A DNA stretch of 64,000 nt, from the NCBI GenBank assembly GCA_009823505.1, contig VZQC01009956.1, positions 1,864,772 through 1,928,771 on the forward strand, written 5' to 3'. The first letter of the stretch is position 1; the number at the start of each line of letters is the position of its first letter. Below the pieces are notes generated by a model. The model searched no databases and was not told where the DNA came from. It saw only the letters and a list, made by a program, of their open reading frames with translations. The translations under genes and the position numbers were made by a program. This document shows, one piece after another, positions 47,241 to 58,929 of the stretch. This stretch comes from Rhizomys pruinosus (Eukaryota; Chordata; Mammalia; Rodentia; Spalacidae).

Positions 47241-47255
47241 CCACTCCTGCTACCA
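47241..47255 (-). promoter_or_regulatory. Primer binding site, leucine-tRNA-like
   Basis: On the minus strand this reads TGGTAGCAGGAGTGG, starting about five bases after the 5' LTR. This is the form characteristic of ERVL and MaLR elements. Confidence 0.85.
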
Positions 47256-47260
47256 AAATC

Positions 47261-47719
47261 TGTATTAGTCAGGGTTCTCTAAAGAAACAGAAGCAACAGG
47301 ACAAATATATAGCTGTATACAATTTATTGATTTGCTCACGTGAAAGAGTTCAAGGAGCCCAACAGTAGCTGCACTACACTGGAAAGGCAGAGAATCCAGG
47401 GAATGGCTCAGTCTGCAAGGCTGTATGCCTCAGTAGTCCCAATCTATTGCTGAAGGCTCGAATGGATTCCAGGAGATCTGCCCGGCTCAGTACACACTGG
47501 GATCTGAAAGGCTTATCACAGCAGCAAGACAAACTCACCAGATGAGAGAGGCAAGCCGCAAGAGAAAAGGGACCAGCTCCCTCTGCCATGGCCTGCCAGC
47601 AGAAGGTAATGCTCACATTTGGGGTGGGCCATCCGTATTGAGGTGGTCCAATCAAAAGACCTTTTTCTCTTATTTGTTCCTTAGTCCAGCCAAGTTGACA
47701 CCCAGAATTAACCATCACA
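47261..47719 (-). mobile_element. 5' LTR of the ERVL-type provirus
   Basis: 459 bases, TG...CA, homologous to 44,448-44,919 along its length, and bounded by the target-site duplication cagta at 47,720-47,724. Confidence 0.93.
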
Positions 47720-47825
47720 CAGTACATTCATACACATAGGAAATAAATAAATAAATTATTTTTATAAATTAAAAAAGAAATGATGCATGATGTATGAAAA
47801 TGTTTAATAACAATAAAAAATATAT

Positions 47826-48130
47826 TTAGCAAAAGCAATGTAAGTGTTTGAAATAGTTGTATTTTTAGAAACCATTTTTATATACTATATAAAAGATGTC
47901 AAAATCTAAAATAATCCCTTAATATGTGTAAATGTTACTTGAATGAAGCTGATATTCAAAGAATTCACCTTTAAAATCCAGTAATTACACCATACAAGAA
48001 GCTAAAATATAAAGTAATTATATCCCAAAACAGGTTAAGTTAGTGAATAAACTTTTATTGTACAGACTTCATTAAATTTGTTGCAAGGCACTAGAGACTA
48101 TGCTAGACTTTTTTCTCTCTTTATAATCTC
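47826..48130. other. Unassigned AT-rich spacer
   Basis: Nothing recognised. Confidence 0.45.
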
Positions 48131-48136
48131 ATTATG

Positions 48137-48272
48137 AGCCTGGCATGTTGGCCCGCGCCTTTAATCCTAGCACTTCAGAGGCAGAGGCAGGTGAAACTCT
48201 GTGAGTTCAAGGCTAGCCTCGTCCACAGAGTGAGTTCCAGTCCTGCTGGGTATATAGGGAGACCCTGTCTCA
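48137..48272 (+). mobile_element. B1 SINE
   Basis: gagcctggcatgttggcc through cctttaatcctagcac and tgagttccagtcctgctggg to gaccctgtctcaa. The tail is expanded into a TAAG repeat. Confidence 0.92.
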
Positions 48273-48273
48273 A

Positions 48274-48325
<52 letters not shown>
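48273..48325. repeat. (TAAG)n microsatellite
   Basis: About 12-13 perfect tetranucleotide units at the 3' end of the B1. Confidence 0.97.
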
Positions 48326-48655
48326 TATCTCATTATGAATCTAAGATGAAAACCAAACCAAATTGAAAGATTATCACATATGGGTAAATGCTTATAACAT
48401 GAGAAATTGGCCTCAAAAATGTAGACAGCGAATAGAAAAGCATAGCAAAAGACTGCATAAATGCAAAGCAATGTATTTACTGTCCAACAGGTCTGAGATT
48501 CAAACTGTTAACCTCTTGTTTCTGTTGTCTTTTTTTTCTCAGAGCAGGGAGCAGGTGGAGCATAGATGAGCTGGGATGGGTAAGGGACTAGGTAATCAAG
48601 GAGGGGTTAGGGCCTAGGTAATTAGGGAGGTGTAGAGAGCCTTAATTATTATTAA
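48326..48655. other. Unassigned spacer
   Basis: Nothing recognised; G-rich between 48,545 and 48,640. Confidence 0.45.
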
Positions 48656-48657
48656 TT

Positions 48658-48800
48658 GACCAGGCTTGGTGGTGCACACCTTTAATCCTAGCACTCATGA
48701 AGCAGAGGCAGGTAGATCTCTGTGAGTTAAAGCCAGCCTGGTCTACAGAGTGAGTTACAGGATAGCTGGAAGCCACGGCTCAATTTGACTATATCAAGAC
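48658..48800 (+). mobile_element. B1 SINE, diverged
   Basis: ccaggcttggtggtgcac through cctttaatcctagcactc, cagcctggtctacagagtg and ttacaggatagctgga. The end of the element is degraded. Confidence 0.88.
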
Positions 48801-49429
48801 AAAAGAATTAAAACCTGCTTATATAATGGTCAGAGAACCTGAGAGCTGGAGAATTTATATTCTGGCTGGGAGTTGTCTCAGCTGAATTTTAAACTTTAGT
48901 GATTGAGTTACGATCATTAGTATATTTAGACTGGCAATTTCACATCTGGTGGCACCCCCTCTGGCAATTTAGACAAGGCATGGAGGACCATTTGGCACTC
49001 CTGGGTGGGGGTGAAGCTACAGAAGTACAGGCGGTGCCAGCTGTGGTGGAACTGGAGGGGGGTTATTTGGGGGGGGATTTTTAATATTTTTAGTTGGGAC
49101 TTGGGATATTAAGATAATTTGGTAGAGGAATACTGTTGAACTTTAAAGATTATTTGTAATTTCATTTTCATTTGTATAAGTTCACATTCCCTGATATCAA
49201 TTTATTATCTTCACATTGTAAATAAATACGAAACCTTGATGCTATCCATAATTATCACTAATTTCTTTGTCCCTCAAGCTATGTTGGAAATAAAACATGT
49301 AAGACTGTTCTATAAATATTGGCTTTGTAACACAGGATCTCACAGGAATGCACTACGTTGTATATGGAAGATTTTTTTTCAAATAATAAATATAAATATT
49401 ATAAAATAATAAATAAATGAAACAGATTT
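48801..49429. other. Unassigned DNA
   Basis: A plus-strand frame of 61 codons (48,899-49,084) has no recognisable features and lies in GT-rich sequence. The motif ggaggggggttattt at about 49,056 recurs at about 50,068. Confidence 0.45.
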
Positions 49430-49592
49430 TCATTTATTTGTTTATTTATTTATTGTATGTTCACAAACTTGTGAGGAAGTCAGAGGAAAACTTACTGAAG
49501 TCCAATCTCTCCTTCTACCATGTGGGCTACTGAGATTGAACTTAAATAATAAGATTTTTCAGCAAGTGCCATTACCTGCTGAGCCATGTTTG
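49430..49592 (-). mobile_element. B3-like SINE fragment (minus strand)
   Basis: The words gtgaggaagtcagagg, ccatgtgggctactgag and ctgctgagccatg follow the reverse of a B3/B2-related SINE, strongly diverged. Confidence 0.6.
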
Positions 49593-49596
49593 AGGA

Positions 49597-50050
49597 ACAT
49601 GGATAGAGAAAATGTGGTACATCTACACAATGGAGTTCTATGCAGCAGTAAAGAAAGATGACATCACGAGCTTTGCAGGAAAATGGCTGGAGCTAGAGGA
49701 CATCATGCTGAGTGAAGTAACACAGTCCCAGAAAAACAAACGACAAATGGTATCCCTCATCTGTGGATGCTAGTGCCAATTACCCAGTTGTAAGTATTTC
49801 TTGTGTAGGGCCCCCTGAGCTTTTGTACAAAGCAGTTGGGCATAATGCATATTGGAAACAACAACAACAACAACAGAAAGGACTGCATCAAAGAACTGAC
49901 TGAAACAGTGAAAAAAAAAGACTGAGAGAAAGATGCAGGGCATGTATCGCAGAATACATAATCTGGGTTGGGGTGGGAGTAAAGGAAAGGGTAATATGTT
50001 TAAATGGAACTGAAAATGATGTATGAAATACATAAAACATCAATAAAAAA
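49597..50050 (+). mobile_element. L1 3' end
   Basis: ORF2 C-terminal phrase (tacacaatggagttctatgc) followed by the 3' UTR with an (AAC)n tract at 49,856-49,877, the gtggatgctagtgccaatta block and an aataaaaaa end. It is close in sequence to L1-A's 3' UTR. Confidence 0.92.
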
Positions 50051-50750
50051 TTCTTCCATGTTCCTGGAGGGGGGTTATTTTTAATTTCATTTTTTTATTT
50101 GAGGTGACAACAATTCAGGAATGTTAATCTGTTTCTGACCCAAACATTGGAGAATAGTTATAAGGAAAAAGAAAAACTAGTAGCAGATGTCCAGAGAGCA
50201 CATTAGAAGACAATGTCCAAAGTTTCTCAGCATGAAAGAGATAGATCCTATATATTTTGCAGGGGTTCACATACCCAACTCTCTGGATTGCTTCAAGATC
50301 CCTGTTCAAAGGTACCAATTGAGGGAATGCTGTTAGACACACATTGGAACAAGCTGTGAAGAGAGTAAGGTGGAGGATTACTCCAGAGCAATCCAGTGAA
50401 CCATGTCAGAGGTGCAGATCCAATTTATTTTTTTAATAGTCACCATATATAGATTTGGGACAGAGACCACTCACATTGCATGATATCTCCTTCCAGTAGC
50501 CAATACTAGAACTACATCATCACGTGTCAGCCCAGCTCATTGAGCATAATCAGAACGGAACGTGCAGGTGAACAAGTCAGTTCATGGTATCAAGCATGTG
50601 CTAATTTGACCAAGTGCAATATCCTGCAAACTTGGAGTAAGGAATTATCCTTAAATTTAAAACCTTATAAAATATCACATATATTAATAACTAACTCAGC
50701 TGCAATAATAAATATTATTATTTCCAGCTGTAATACACTCAATAAAATAA
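50051..50750. other. Unassigned DNA
   Basis: Nothing recognised. Confidence 0.45.
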
Positions 50751-50754
50751 GACA

Positions 50755-50910
50755 TGTAGCCAGCATAGTGTCATATACCTTTAACCCCAGCACTCTGAAG
50801 GCAGAGGAATGTGGATCTATGTGAGTTCAAAGAAAACCTGATCTGCATAGTGAGTTCCAGGCCACCTGGTACTAAAGGAAGACACTGTCTTGAAAGACAA
50901 AAAAAGACAA
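50755..50910 (+). mobile_element. B1 SINE, diverged
   Basis: cctttaaccccagcac, gtgagttcaaagaaaacc, tagtgagttccaggccacct and gacactgtcttgaaa match a decayed B1 with an A-tail. Confidence 0.85.
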
Positions 50911-51139
50911 TGTATACAAAATATCAATATTTGTTCAAAATTTGTTGTTTTCCATTTTTAACCTTGGTTTATTTCTAGTTTTGCTGAATTTTTGTAAATT
51001 ACATAAAATATTCTGTCATGTATATAAAAACATATTGAGTCGTTTCTGTTCCCAAATGTCCTCCAAAGCGTGTCTATCCCTTGGAGCTTGGTTAACATAT
51101 CTAGAGTCATATATTTAAAGAAAATGGACTCTCTTTACC

Positions 51140-53039
51140 TGTTCTAGTTTCTCTTCAAGTGCTGAGACAAAACATTCTGTTCAAACCAACTTGGGGAGGA
51201 AAGGGTTTATTTGGCTCATATCTCTTGGATCAAAGTTCATCACTGAGGGAGCCCACCATAGAAACTCAGGGCAGGAACCTGGAGGCATGAGCTGAAACAC
51301 AGGCCATGAAGGAATGCTTGCTCCCCTGGCCCATGCCAAGCCTGCCTTCTTATACTGAACATAACAAACTTTCTGGGGTGGCACCACCCACAGTGGATTG
51401 GGTCCTCACACATAACTCAACAATCAAGACAATATTACACAGACATGGCCACAGGTCAGTCCAGTGGAGCAAATCCCCCAATTGAGGCTCCCTCAACCCA
51501 GGTGCAGCAAGTTGACACCAAAGCCCTCCAGCAAAATTGACCCTTTGTCAACCTGACACACAAAACTCATCACTATTAAATCGCCACCCTTCCATTTCTT
51601 GTCCCTAAGGCATGATGCTAACATTAATCACAACATAAGGCAGTGCAACCTTAAAAGCCCCACAGTTCACAAAAAATCCAAAGTTCACAGTTTGTTAAAA
51701 GGCTCTTAACTGTGGGCTCCTGTAAAATCCAAAACAAGCACTGTCTTATTTCAGAGGGAAGAATCAGGCACACCCAAGCAAAACCGAAGTCCAGCAAAGC
51801 AGCCAAAAGCTGAACATCTGGGGTTCGTTCACTGATAATCTTCTGGGCTCCAAAGGGTTTCAGCAGCTCCACTTCCCTGACTCTGCTGTCCACAGCACGC
51901 ACAGCTTGTCTCACAAGCCCAGGCCAGTTCCATTACACACACACTGCTCCCACTGCTGCCTTTGGTGGTTATCCCATGATCCTGGTGTCTCCAAAAACCT
52001 GGGGTCCTTACTGAAACTGAGGCAGCACCTTCAACAATAGGCTCTTCTAACTTCTCCTGGTGCAAAGCCTCAGCTTCACTTCATGATTCCTGCAATCCTG
52101 GGTTCTTCACTGCAACTGAGGCGCACTTCCACCAATGGTCTTTCCTGACCTTTCATAGTTCCAAGCCTCAGCTGTTCTCTGTGACCCCTTCAAATTTCAA
52201 TACCAGAACCATATAGGAGTCTCTTACACATTAACGAGTCTTGCTTCTGACTTGACATGGGGGTTCAGGCCCCTTCTGGAACATAGCTTCTGTGTGCTGA
52301 CCCTGAGGAAAATTCTTCCCAAAAGATTTCACCACAATGATGATGGTCTCTTCTTACAGCTGGAGTTTATTTTTCAGCCCCAGCTAACCAGCATTGGTTG
52401 TCTCAGTTAAACAAAGGTTTCACTTCAGGTTCTGGTCTTTTGTTAGTCACAACTGATTCTTCAGCCCCAGCCAACAAGGACCGACAGATTCTCAATTTAA
52501 AAAATCATACCAACAGCCCTGATGGTCTCTGCCTCCCTTTGAAACTTCACAAGGGAGAACTCCATTGTCTACAGCTCTTTCAGCATAACTGCTCCAGTTC
52601 CACAGAAACAAACTCCAAGCATTCAATGGTTTTTCCAGCCCAAAGTTCCAAACACTTCCACAAATGGGGAGGAAAGGGTTTGTTTGGTTCACATCTCCTG
52701 GGTCAAAGTTCATCACTGAGGGAGCCTACCATAGGAACTCAGGGCAGGAACATGGAGGCAGGAGCTGAAGCACAGGCCATGAAGGAATGCTGTTTACTGG
52801 CTTGCTCCCCTGGCCCATGCCCAGCCTGCCTTCTTATACTGTACATAACAGTATATGTTATGTACATATACTGTGCCCAGGGTGGCACCACCAACAGTGG
52901 GCAGGGCCCTCCGACATAACACAACAATCAAGACAGTACTCCACAGATGTGGCCATAGGCCATTCCAATAGAGCCAGTTCCCCAACTGAAGCTCCCTCAA
53001 CCCAGGTGCATCAAGTTGACACTAACACTATCCAGCACA
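51140..53039 (-). mobile_element. MaLR-like LTR element, minus strand (complete, non-autonomous)
   Basis: LTR (51,140-51,534), internal region (51,535-52,663) and a second LTR (52,664-53,039) on the minus strand. The internal region matches that of the plus-strand element at 56,557-58,486 over its length (shared accatcatcattgtggtgaa, gaagtgaaacctttgttt-like words). No gag or pol motif is visible in 1.1 kb; long frames such as 52,398-52,919 run antisense and across the LTR border. The 5' LTR lacks its last 40-50 bases and the primer site, probably by deletion. Confidence 0.85.
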
Positions 53040-53059
53040 TTCTCCCAGTAGTTATGAGT

Positions 53060-53690
53060 TGCCTACAGTTTCTCAAGTAACTTTGGAAATTCTTACCCAC
53101 ATAGCCATATCTAGGCTGGGATTTTGTCTGGCTTGAGCTTGCATGGGTCCTGGATGTGGTGTTGTCATTTCCCTAAGTTCAGATGAGTAACTTTATAGCT
53201 GTCTAGAAAATTATATTTCTTCATCTACCACCAAATTCTTACAACCTTTCTGATGCCTCTGATTCCTGGGTGGCAGAGGTTCAATGTGAGTGTGCTATTC
53301 AGGCATAAGCACTCTGCCGACTCTAATGTTCTGTATTTGGCCATTTGTGGCTTTCTGGGTTAATCACCATCTGATGCATGAGGAAATTTTTCTGGGGAGA
53401 GTTTAGAAATGTATTAATATTATTTCTCTCTGTCCTTACTTCCACTATAACCCCTCAACCATAGGACGAGGCACCATATAGACACCTATTTACTGTGTTT
53501 GAACAGTTGTGCAACTTTACGGTAGTCTCCATCATCACAAAAAGAAGCTTTTTTGATAAGCAGTGAGAGATACACTTGTCTGTAAATATAAAGATAAATA
53601 TTTAGAACATAGCAAGAAATTATATTGGTCTAGAGATATGACAAAATTTTACAATTTTTATAATATATTTCTTATAGTTGAAAGTTTTTG
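53060..53690 (-). repeat. Rodent dispersed repeat, L1 3' UTR-like (tentative)
   Basis: The words gagcttgcatgggtcctgg, gggttaatcaccatctgatg and cagtgagagatacacttgtc recall a common rodent interspersed sequence that I associate with old L1 3' UTRs. Family assignment is from memory only. Confidence 0.4.
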
Positions 53691-53761
53691 TTAATTTCAT
53701 ATTATTCTAAAATATGGATACCTAATATGAAATTAACAGAGGAAAATGTGAATTCCTAAGC

Positions 53762-53920
53762 ATAAAAAAGACTGAGAGAAAGATGTAGGACAGTGATGAT
53801 AGAGAACATGATCTGGGATGGCTTGGGGTGGGGTGGGGGGAAGGGATAGGATAATATGCCTGAACAGAAATGAAAAATGATGTATGAAATACATAAGACA
53901 TCAATAAAGAAAAGTAGGTA
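53762..53920 (+). mobile_element. L1 3' end
   Basis: aaagactgagagaaagatg, the ggggtggggtggggggaagg block and tgatgtatgaaatacataag before an A-rich tail. Only the last 160 bases are present. Confidence 0.9.
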
Positions 53921-54255
53921 CACATAATTAAGGACAATGCACATTTATTTGTACCCAAAATGTAAAGTACAAAGTCAATAATCCAATATGGTATGGGTGC
54001 TCATTTGCTAAATGTGAGCAGTAAGGAAAGAGCATTTTTCGGGTCTCAAAAGATCTCAGTACTGTTTGAGTGAAAGAACCATGATTAAACAGTTTTTACT
54101 GGTTTATTAAAAATATGCTCTGAGGAATCCATGTGGGCAGGCATTATGTAATCTTTTCATAATTGGTTGGGCCAAATGACTAGTTCCATGCTATAAAGTG
54201 TGAACAACAGCCACACAGGTTATTTCATGGGGAAGGCAAATGAAGGCATCTTAGC
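53921..54255. other. Unassigned spacer
   Basis: Nothing recognised. Confidence 0.45.
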
Positions 54256-54257
54256 AC

Positions 54258-54400
54258 GAGCTGGGCATGGTACTACATACCTCTTTTTCTTGCACTCTAG
54301 AGACAGATGTGCAAGGATTGTCACAAGTTCGAGGCTAACATGGACTACACAGTGAGTTCCAGACCAGCCAGCACTATGTATTGAGACTAGGTGAAAAAGA
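54258..54400 (+). mobile_element. B1 SINE, strongly diverged
   Basis: gagctgggcatggtactac, gtcacaagttcgaggctaac and agtgagttccagaccagcc mark a B1 with an altered centre. Confidence 0.78.
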
Positions 54401-54840
54401 ACTCTATACAATTATCGAGTTTGTTTTCTTGTCCTCATAACCAAGAAATGCATGAGTTTCTGAAAGCACAGCAATGAGCTGAAAGTGTCTCCTTTATGTG
54501 GAATCCTTGAGTGACCATGTGGAGCTGAACCCAGCACCTCTGCTTTTCTCCATCCCATCATTCCTTCCTTCCTCTCTGAGACATAAAATGAATAAGAAGT
54601 TCTTCAAAATGACTCAGAATTTGAGGGGTTTTGTCACTCGATAGCTTTCCTTTCCATATGGAATTATGGCAGCCCAGGTCCTTCTATTCTGCAATGTATC
54701 TTTCAACCTCATGAATTTCCAATACTATATAATTAGAGCAGTTAAATATCACTCTATTTACCTAAGTGGACTTCTAAAATAAATGTTTTACTTGTGGTCT
54801 GCCATAGACAGTTCCAACTATAAGCCTGACACAAACTTTG
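54401..54840. other. Unassigned spacer
   Basis: Nothing recognised. Confidence 0.45.
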
Positions 54841-54849
54841 GAAAAGGGA

Positions 54850-55145
54850 CCCTCAGATGAAGAACTGCATCAATTAAGATGGGCCTATGTCTGTGGAGGT
54901 ATTTTCTTAATTTCCAATTAATTTATGAGGACAAGTCCACTGTGGGCAGTGCTGTCCCTAGGCAAGTGGGCCTGAGCTCTATACAAAAGGAGCTACACAG
55001 TCCAGAGGAAGCAAGACTGCAAGCAGTGTTCCTACAGTCTCTGCTTCAGTTCCTGCCTCCAGGCTCCTGCTTTCTTGAGCTCCTGCCTTGGGTTCTTTCT
55101 ATGATGAATTGTAAACTGTAAGACAAATAAACTCTTTCCTCATCA
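54850..55145 (+). mobile_element. Old MaLR-like LTR fragment
   Basis: The words ccactgtgggcagtgctgtc, tctgcttcagttcctgcctc and gacaaataaactctttcctc follow the U3-R-U5 order of the LTRs at 51-53 and 56.5-58.5 kb, with an AATAAA near 55,128. It is more diverged than those and lacks clear ends. Confidence 0.65.
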
Positions 55146-55510
55146 AAAAAGAAAATTTTCAAAGGCATGTGGAACATAAATTATATTTGTAAAATAAAAC
55201 ATGTTATAATTTTTAAAAATAAATCAATAAATAAGTTGGAATGAGTATGTAGAGGCTAATAAGGAAGAAGAGAATCATGAAAAGTAAGAAATTGGAATGA
55301 TAGAGGGACAGAAGACATGAAAGTAGGAGGAATATTAGGAATGAAAAAGTTGAAATGGAGATGGGGTGGAGGAGATGGAAATGAGGGTTAGCAAACACTA
55401 AAAATGTATTAAAAGACATATAGAAAATTATTACCTTATAAACTCAAAAGTATAATTAAAATTATAGTAATGAAGGAGCTTGGAACAAACTTACCACTAA
55501 TGCTACTCCT
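55146..55510. other. Unassigned AT- and purine-rich DNA
   Basis: Nothing recognised; GA-rich between 55,255 and 55,390. Confidence 0.45.
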
Positions 55511-55519
55511 AGAAATAAG

Positions 55520-56430
55520 AAGCATTTAAAGAAAACCTCCAGTGCCAGGTGTGAGATGCATTCCTATGAGCTTTGGTCAGAGAAGAGTCAGCGGCCCCCA
55601 AAACAATGATGCTTATTGCCATTATCTTTGTTAATCATTAGAACTACATGGTAAGACCCTGCTCCTGATGACATCATATAGTTTGGTTAGGGGCATGGCA
55701 TAATCAATTTGGAATTGAGCTGGAAACTCCTTCCCTGCTGGTTATTGTTCATAGAGTCATAAAGTGCTATGAAGTTTGTTGGGAGAGAAAACTCAGCAGA
55801 CTGAACCAGATATAGGACATACTTGTTACACTACTAGATATCCAAGAAAGCTATGCTGACCAGTTTAATCATGGTATGTCTATATTGATGTCAACTAACC
55901 AACTTTGAATTGGAATGAGAGGTCCAGTTCACAGGAATGAATACACATCTGATATTATAAACCTACACAAAAGCATAAGGCTGGAGAGGGTACAGTCCTA
56001 AGGCAGAATATAACACTATTATTTCCCCAGACATGCTGCCAAAATTCCTCCTTAATCTTTATGTTTATATGTGTAGGCTAGTACCTCCTTCAGCCTAGGG
56101 GAGAGAAGCTCCATTTTCAGAGGGCAATGTTTAATGCCATGATTCATATTTGGTCAATGTGAGAATAAATGACTGTTGACCACTCAGCATTAAATGAGAC
56201 ATTTATAAATCCACTCCCGAAGCCCAGTAAACATTTTTGAAGATGTGAAGGAAAGAATGTAAAAGCCAATGAATGAGTAGTATTAACTTTAAACACTTTC
56301 ACTGAGCTGTGCTGTAGTGGCCATTATCACCATGAACACAAAACCAATGGATACTTACACAATATTGGACTCTTCAACATTTCATCATGGAAAAAGGAGA
56401 TAACTAGGAGAACTTAGCCTTCCTGAGGAG
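55520..56430 (+). repeat. Old rodent dispersed repeat, L1 3' UTR-like (tentative)
   Basis: The phrases gaataaatgactgttgacc, attaaatgagacatttataa and gaaagaatgtaaaagccaat recall a common rodent repeat that I connect with old L1 3' UTRs. It looks like the inverse of the family at 53,060-53,690. From memory, not from alignment. Confidence 0.4.
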
Positions 56431-56556
56431 ATAATAACTACTCATAATTTCTTGGGAGTGCTCTCTTATTATTCAAAATTGGAGCCACAGTAGACTAGTT
56501 GGCAAGAAGAAAGGGTTCAGGGGAAAATAGGGATATAACAGATGGTAATAGATGAG

Positions 56557-58486
56557 TGTGCTGGATAGCTTTAGTTATTTAATTGATACACCCAGTATGA
56601 CAGTCTCAATTGAGAAATTGCTTCCTCTGGACTGGCCCATGCCAATGACTTTTGGGTATTTTCTTGTTGTAAATGATGTTGGAATGGCCACCCACTGTGC
56701 CTGGTACCACCCCTGTGTAGGTTGTTCTGTATTATAATAAAAAAAAGCACACTGAACATGGGACAGGAGAGCAAACAAGTAAGCAGCATACTTCATGGCC
56801 TGTACTTCAGCTCCTGCCTCCAGATTGTTGCCCCGAGTTCCTACTTTGGGCTACCTTGGGAATTAACTGAGACCCAGGAAATATAAGCAGAATGAACCCT
56901 TTCCTTCCCAAGTTGGTGTTGGTCAGAGATTTTCTTTCACGGTGGTTGAAAGCAAACTAGAATAGAAACTGATACCAGAGGGGGGATTGTTGTGACAGAG
57001 TGACCTTGGTCCTTGGGTGAAGATTATGGAAATATTTGAAACTTTGTGCTAGAAAAGCCATTGACTGTTTGGAATATGTTGCTATGGAGCTTGGACCAGT
57101 TATGTTAAAAAGAGTTGTAGATGATTAAGGCCTGGCTTGTGAAGTTTCAAAGAGAAGCAGGGATTATCAAGGCTATTTGTGTGATATCTTTAATGGAAAA
57201 TCTGTGGGGTCTGGTCAACTGGGGCAAAAGCAATCAGTTGTGATTAAGAAGTGACCAGAATCTGAAGTGAAACCTTTATTTTACTGGGACAATTGATTCT
57301 AGTTAGCTTGGGCTGAAAAAATCTGCTGTAAGTTCAAAAGACCATCATCATTGTGGTGAAATCTTGGAAGTATTTCCTTGGGATCAGCACACAGTCCACA
57401 GGGGTCTTAGCCTCCATCTCAAGCTGGTAGCAGGGCTTTGTAATATATAAGTGTCTCCTGGACAGTTCTGCTGTTGAAAGTGTGAAGGGGCCCCAGAGAT
57501 CAGCTGAGATTTGGCACTATAAGAGTCCAGGAAAGGCCACTGATGAAAGTGCAGTCTCAGTTTCTGTTAAGACCCCCCAGGATTGCAGGGATCATGTAGA
57601 AAAGCTAAGGCTTTGCACCAGAAGTCAGAAAACAACACTGGCAAAGGTGCTGCATCAGTTTCAGTGGTGAACTCAGCTTTTTTGAGATGCCAGGACCATG
57701 GGATGACCACCAAGGGCAGCAACAGGCATGAAATGTGGTCTGGAAGACAAGCTGTGTGTGCTGGTGGATGGCAGAGTCAAAGGTGGAGATGACCAAAACT
57801 CTTTTAATCTTGAAAGATAGTGATTGAATCCCAGATATCCAGTCTTGAGTTATTTCCTAGACTTGGGTTTTACTTGGGTGTGCTTAATTCTTCTGTTCAA
57901 AATAAGAGAGGATTTCTTTGGAATTTTGTTCCCACAGTAAGACTTTTAAAAGAGACTGTGAACTTTTAAGTGATTGGATTTTTAAGGACATTGGGGATTT
58001 TAAAGTTGTACTGTCTTGTTATATCTTGGCAACAAGAAATTGAATTCTCATGGTTTAATAGTGATATGTTTGTGTGACAAATTGACAAGGGGTTAGTTTT
58101 GCTGGACAGCTTTAAATTTCAAATTGGCACACCTGGATTAAGGAAGCTTCATTGGGAAATTGCTTCCATTGGACTGGCCTGTTACCATTTCTGACAGGTA
58201 TTTCCTTGGTTGTTGAGTGACGTGGGAGGGCTCAGGCCACTGTGGCCAATGACACCCCTAGGAACATTGTTCTGTATTGTATAATAAAGTAGGCTAAACA
58301 TGGCTCAGAGGAGCAATGAAGTAAGGAGCATTCCTTCATAATCTGTGCTTCAGCTCCCGACTTCAAATTCCAGCCCCAAGTTTCTATCTTGGGCTCCCTT
58401 GGGACTATAATCCAAATAAACCTTTTCACCCTAAATTAGTATTGTTCATGATGTTTTGAAACAGTAAATTAAACCAAACTATAACA
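56557..58486 (+). mobile_element. MaLR-like LTR element, plus strand (complete, non-autonomous)
   Basis: LTR 56,557-56,964 (TGTGCTGG...CTAGAATA), internal 56,965-58,096, LTR about 58,097-58,486. The internal region opens with a degraded primer site (tgataccagagg, compare TGGTACCAG of ERVL/MaLR) and ttgttgtgacagagtgacc, familiar from MaLR internal sequence, and closes with a purine tract gacaaggggttag. It has no coding capacity: frames are at most 69 codons. Flanking atgag/aggag may be a decayed 5-base target duplication. Such elements depend on ERVL proteins for movement. Confidence 0.87.
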
Positions 58487-58629
58487 AGGAGTGAATATAA
58501 TAATAACATATTGCATATATATAATTGTCAAAGAAGAAAAATAATTCAAATGAGAAAAAAATGAGATACAAAATGTACTACCTAAGACTGAGAAGTTTAT
58601 GTTGTGTGTAAACGTTTTTTAAAGGTTTG

Positions 58630-58928
58630 GGTTTTTTTTTCAAATCCAATTTTTTGTTGAAGCTTTGTGCATTACATACAAAATTTCAAATCAAATCTAG
58701 AACCGTGCCCCCCTCCAGACCCCCAACCCACCAGGGCTCATGCATTTTGCAAAACATGTTTTTCATCTTTTTCTCTCTCTCTTGAAATTCTCGATGTAGA
58801 AGTTTACTGTTTCAAGCAGAAGTTCACCTTTTCAGTCAGTTTATTGACCCAGTTTTGTTGTTGTTTTTGTTATTCCTTCCAATATGCATCACTCCAAAAT
58901 ATGTATATATGCATGCCACAAATATCAT
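58630..58928 (-). mobile_element. L1 3' end (minus strand)
   Basis: T-run, then the reverse of the L1 3' UTR: agggctcatgcattttgc, aagtttactgtttcaagc, a degenerate (TTG)n and ttccaatatgcatcactcc. It matches L1-A's 3' UTR. Only 300 bases are present. Confidence 0.92.
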
Positions 58929-58929
58929 A

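Larger units (their letters stand above)
44448..47719 (-). mobile_element. ERVL-type provirus, minus strand
   Basis: A 3.27 kb LTR element with two LTRs that each read tgtatta...catcaca on the plus strand. The 5-base target-site duplication cagta (44,443-44,447 and 47,720-47,724) is the size typical of ERVL. Read on the minus strand the order is 5' LTR, leucine-type primer site, gag remnant, a solo LTR insertion, integrase remnant, polypurine tract, 3' LTR. Protease, most of reverse transcriptase and any env are missing. Non-functional. Confidence 0.93.
44244..47775 (+). mobile_element. B2 SINE split by an ERVL-type provirus
   Basis: The B2 5' part is 44,244-44,447 (ggggctagagagatatcc to catgcagacagta). 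The 3' part is 47,720-47,775 (cagtacattcatacacatag and an AT-rich tail). Removing 44,448-47,719 plus one copy of the 5-base repeat cagta gives a normal B2 order. The B2 has its own target-site duplication in the L1 3' UTR. Confidence 0.95.

Noticed and set aside
52398..52919. 173-codon open frame
   Set aside because: It runs antisense across the internal region and LTR of a MaLR-like element, and the matching region at 57 kb does not keep the frame.
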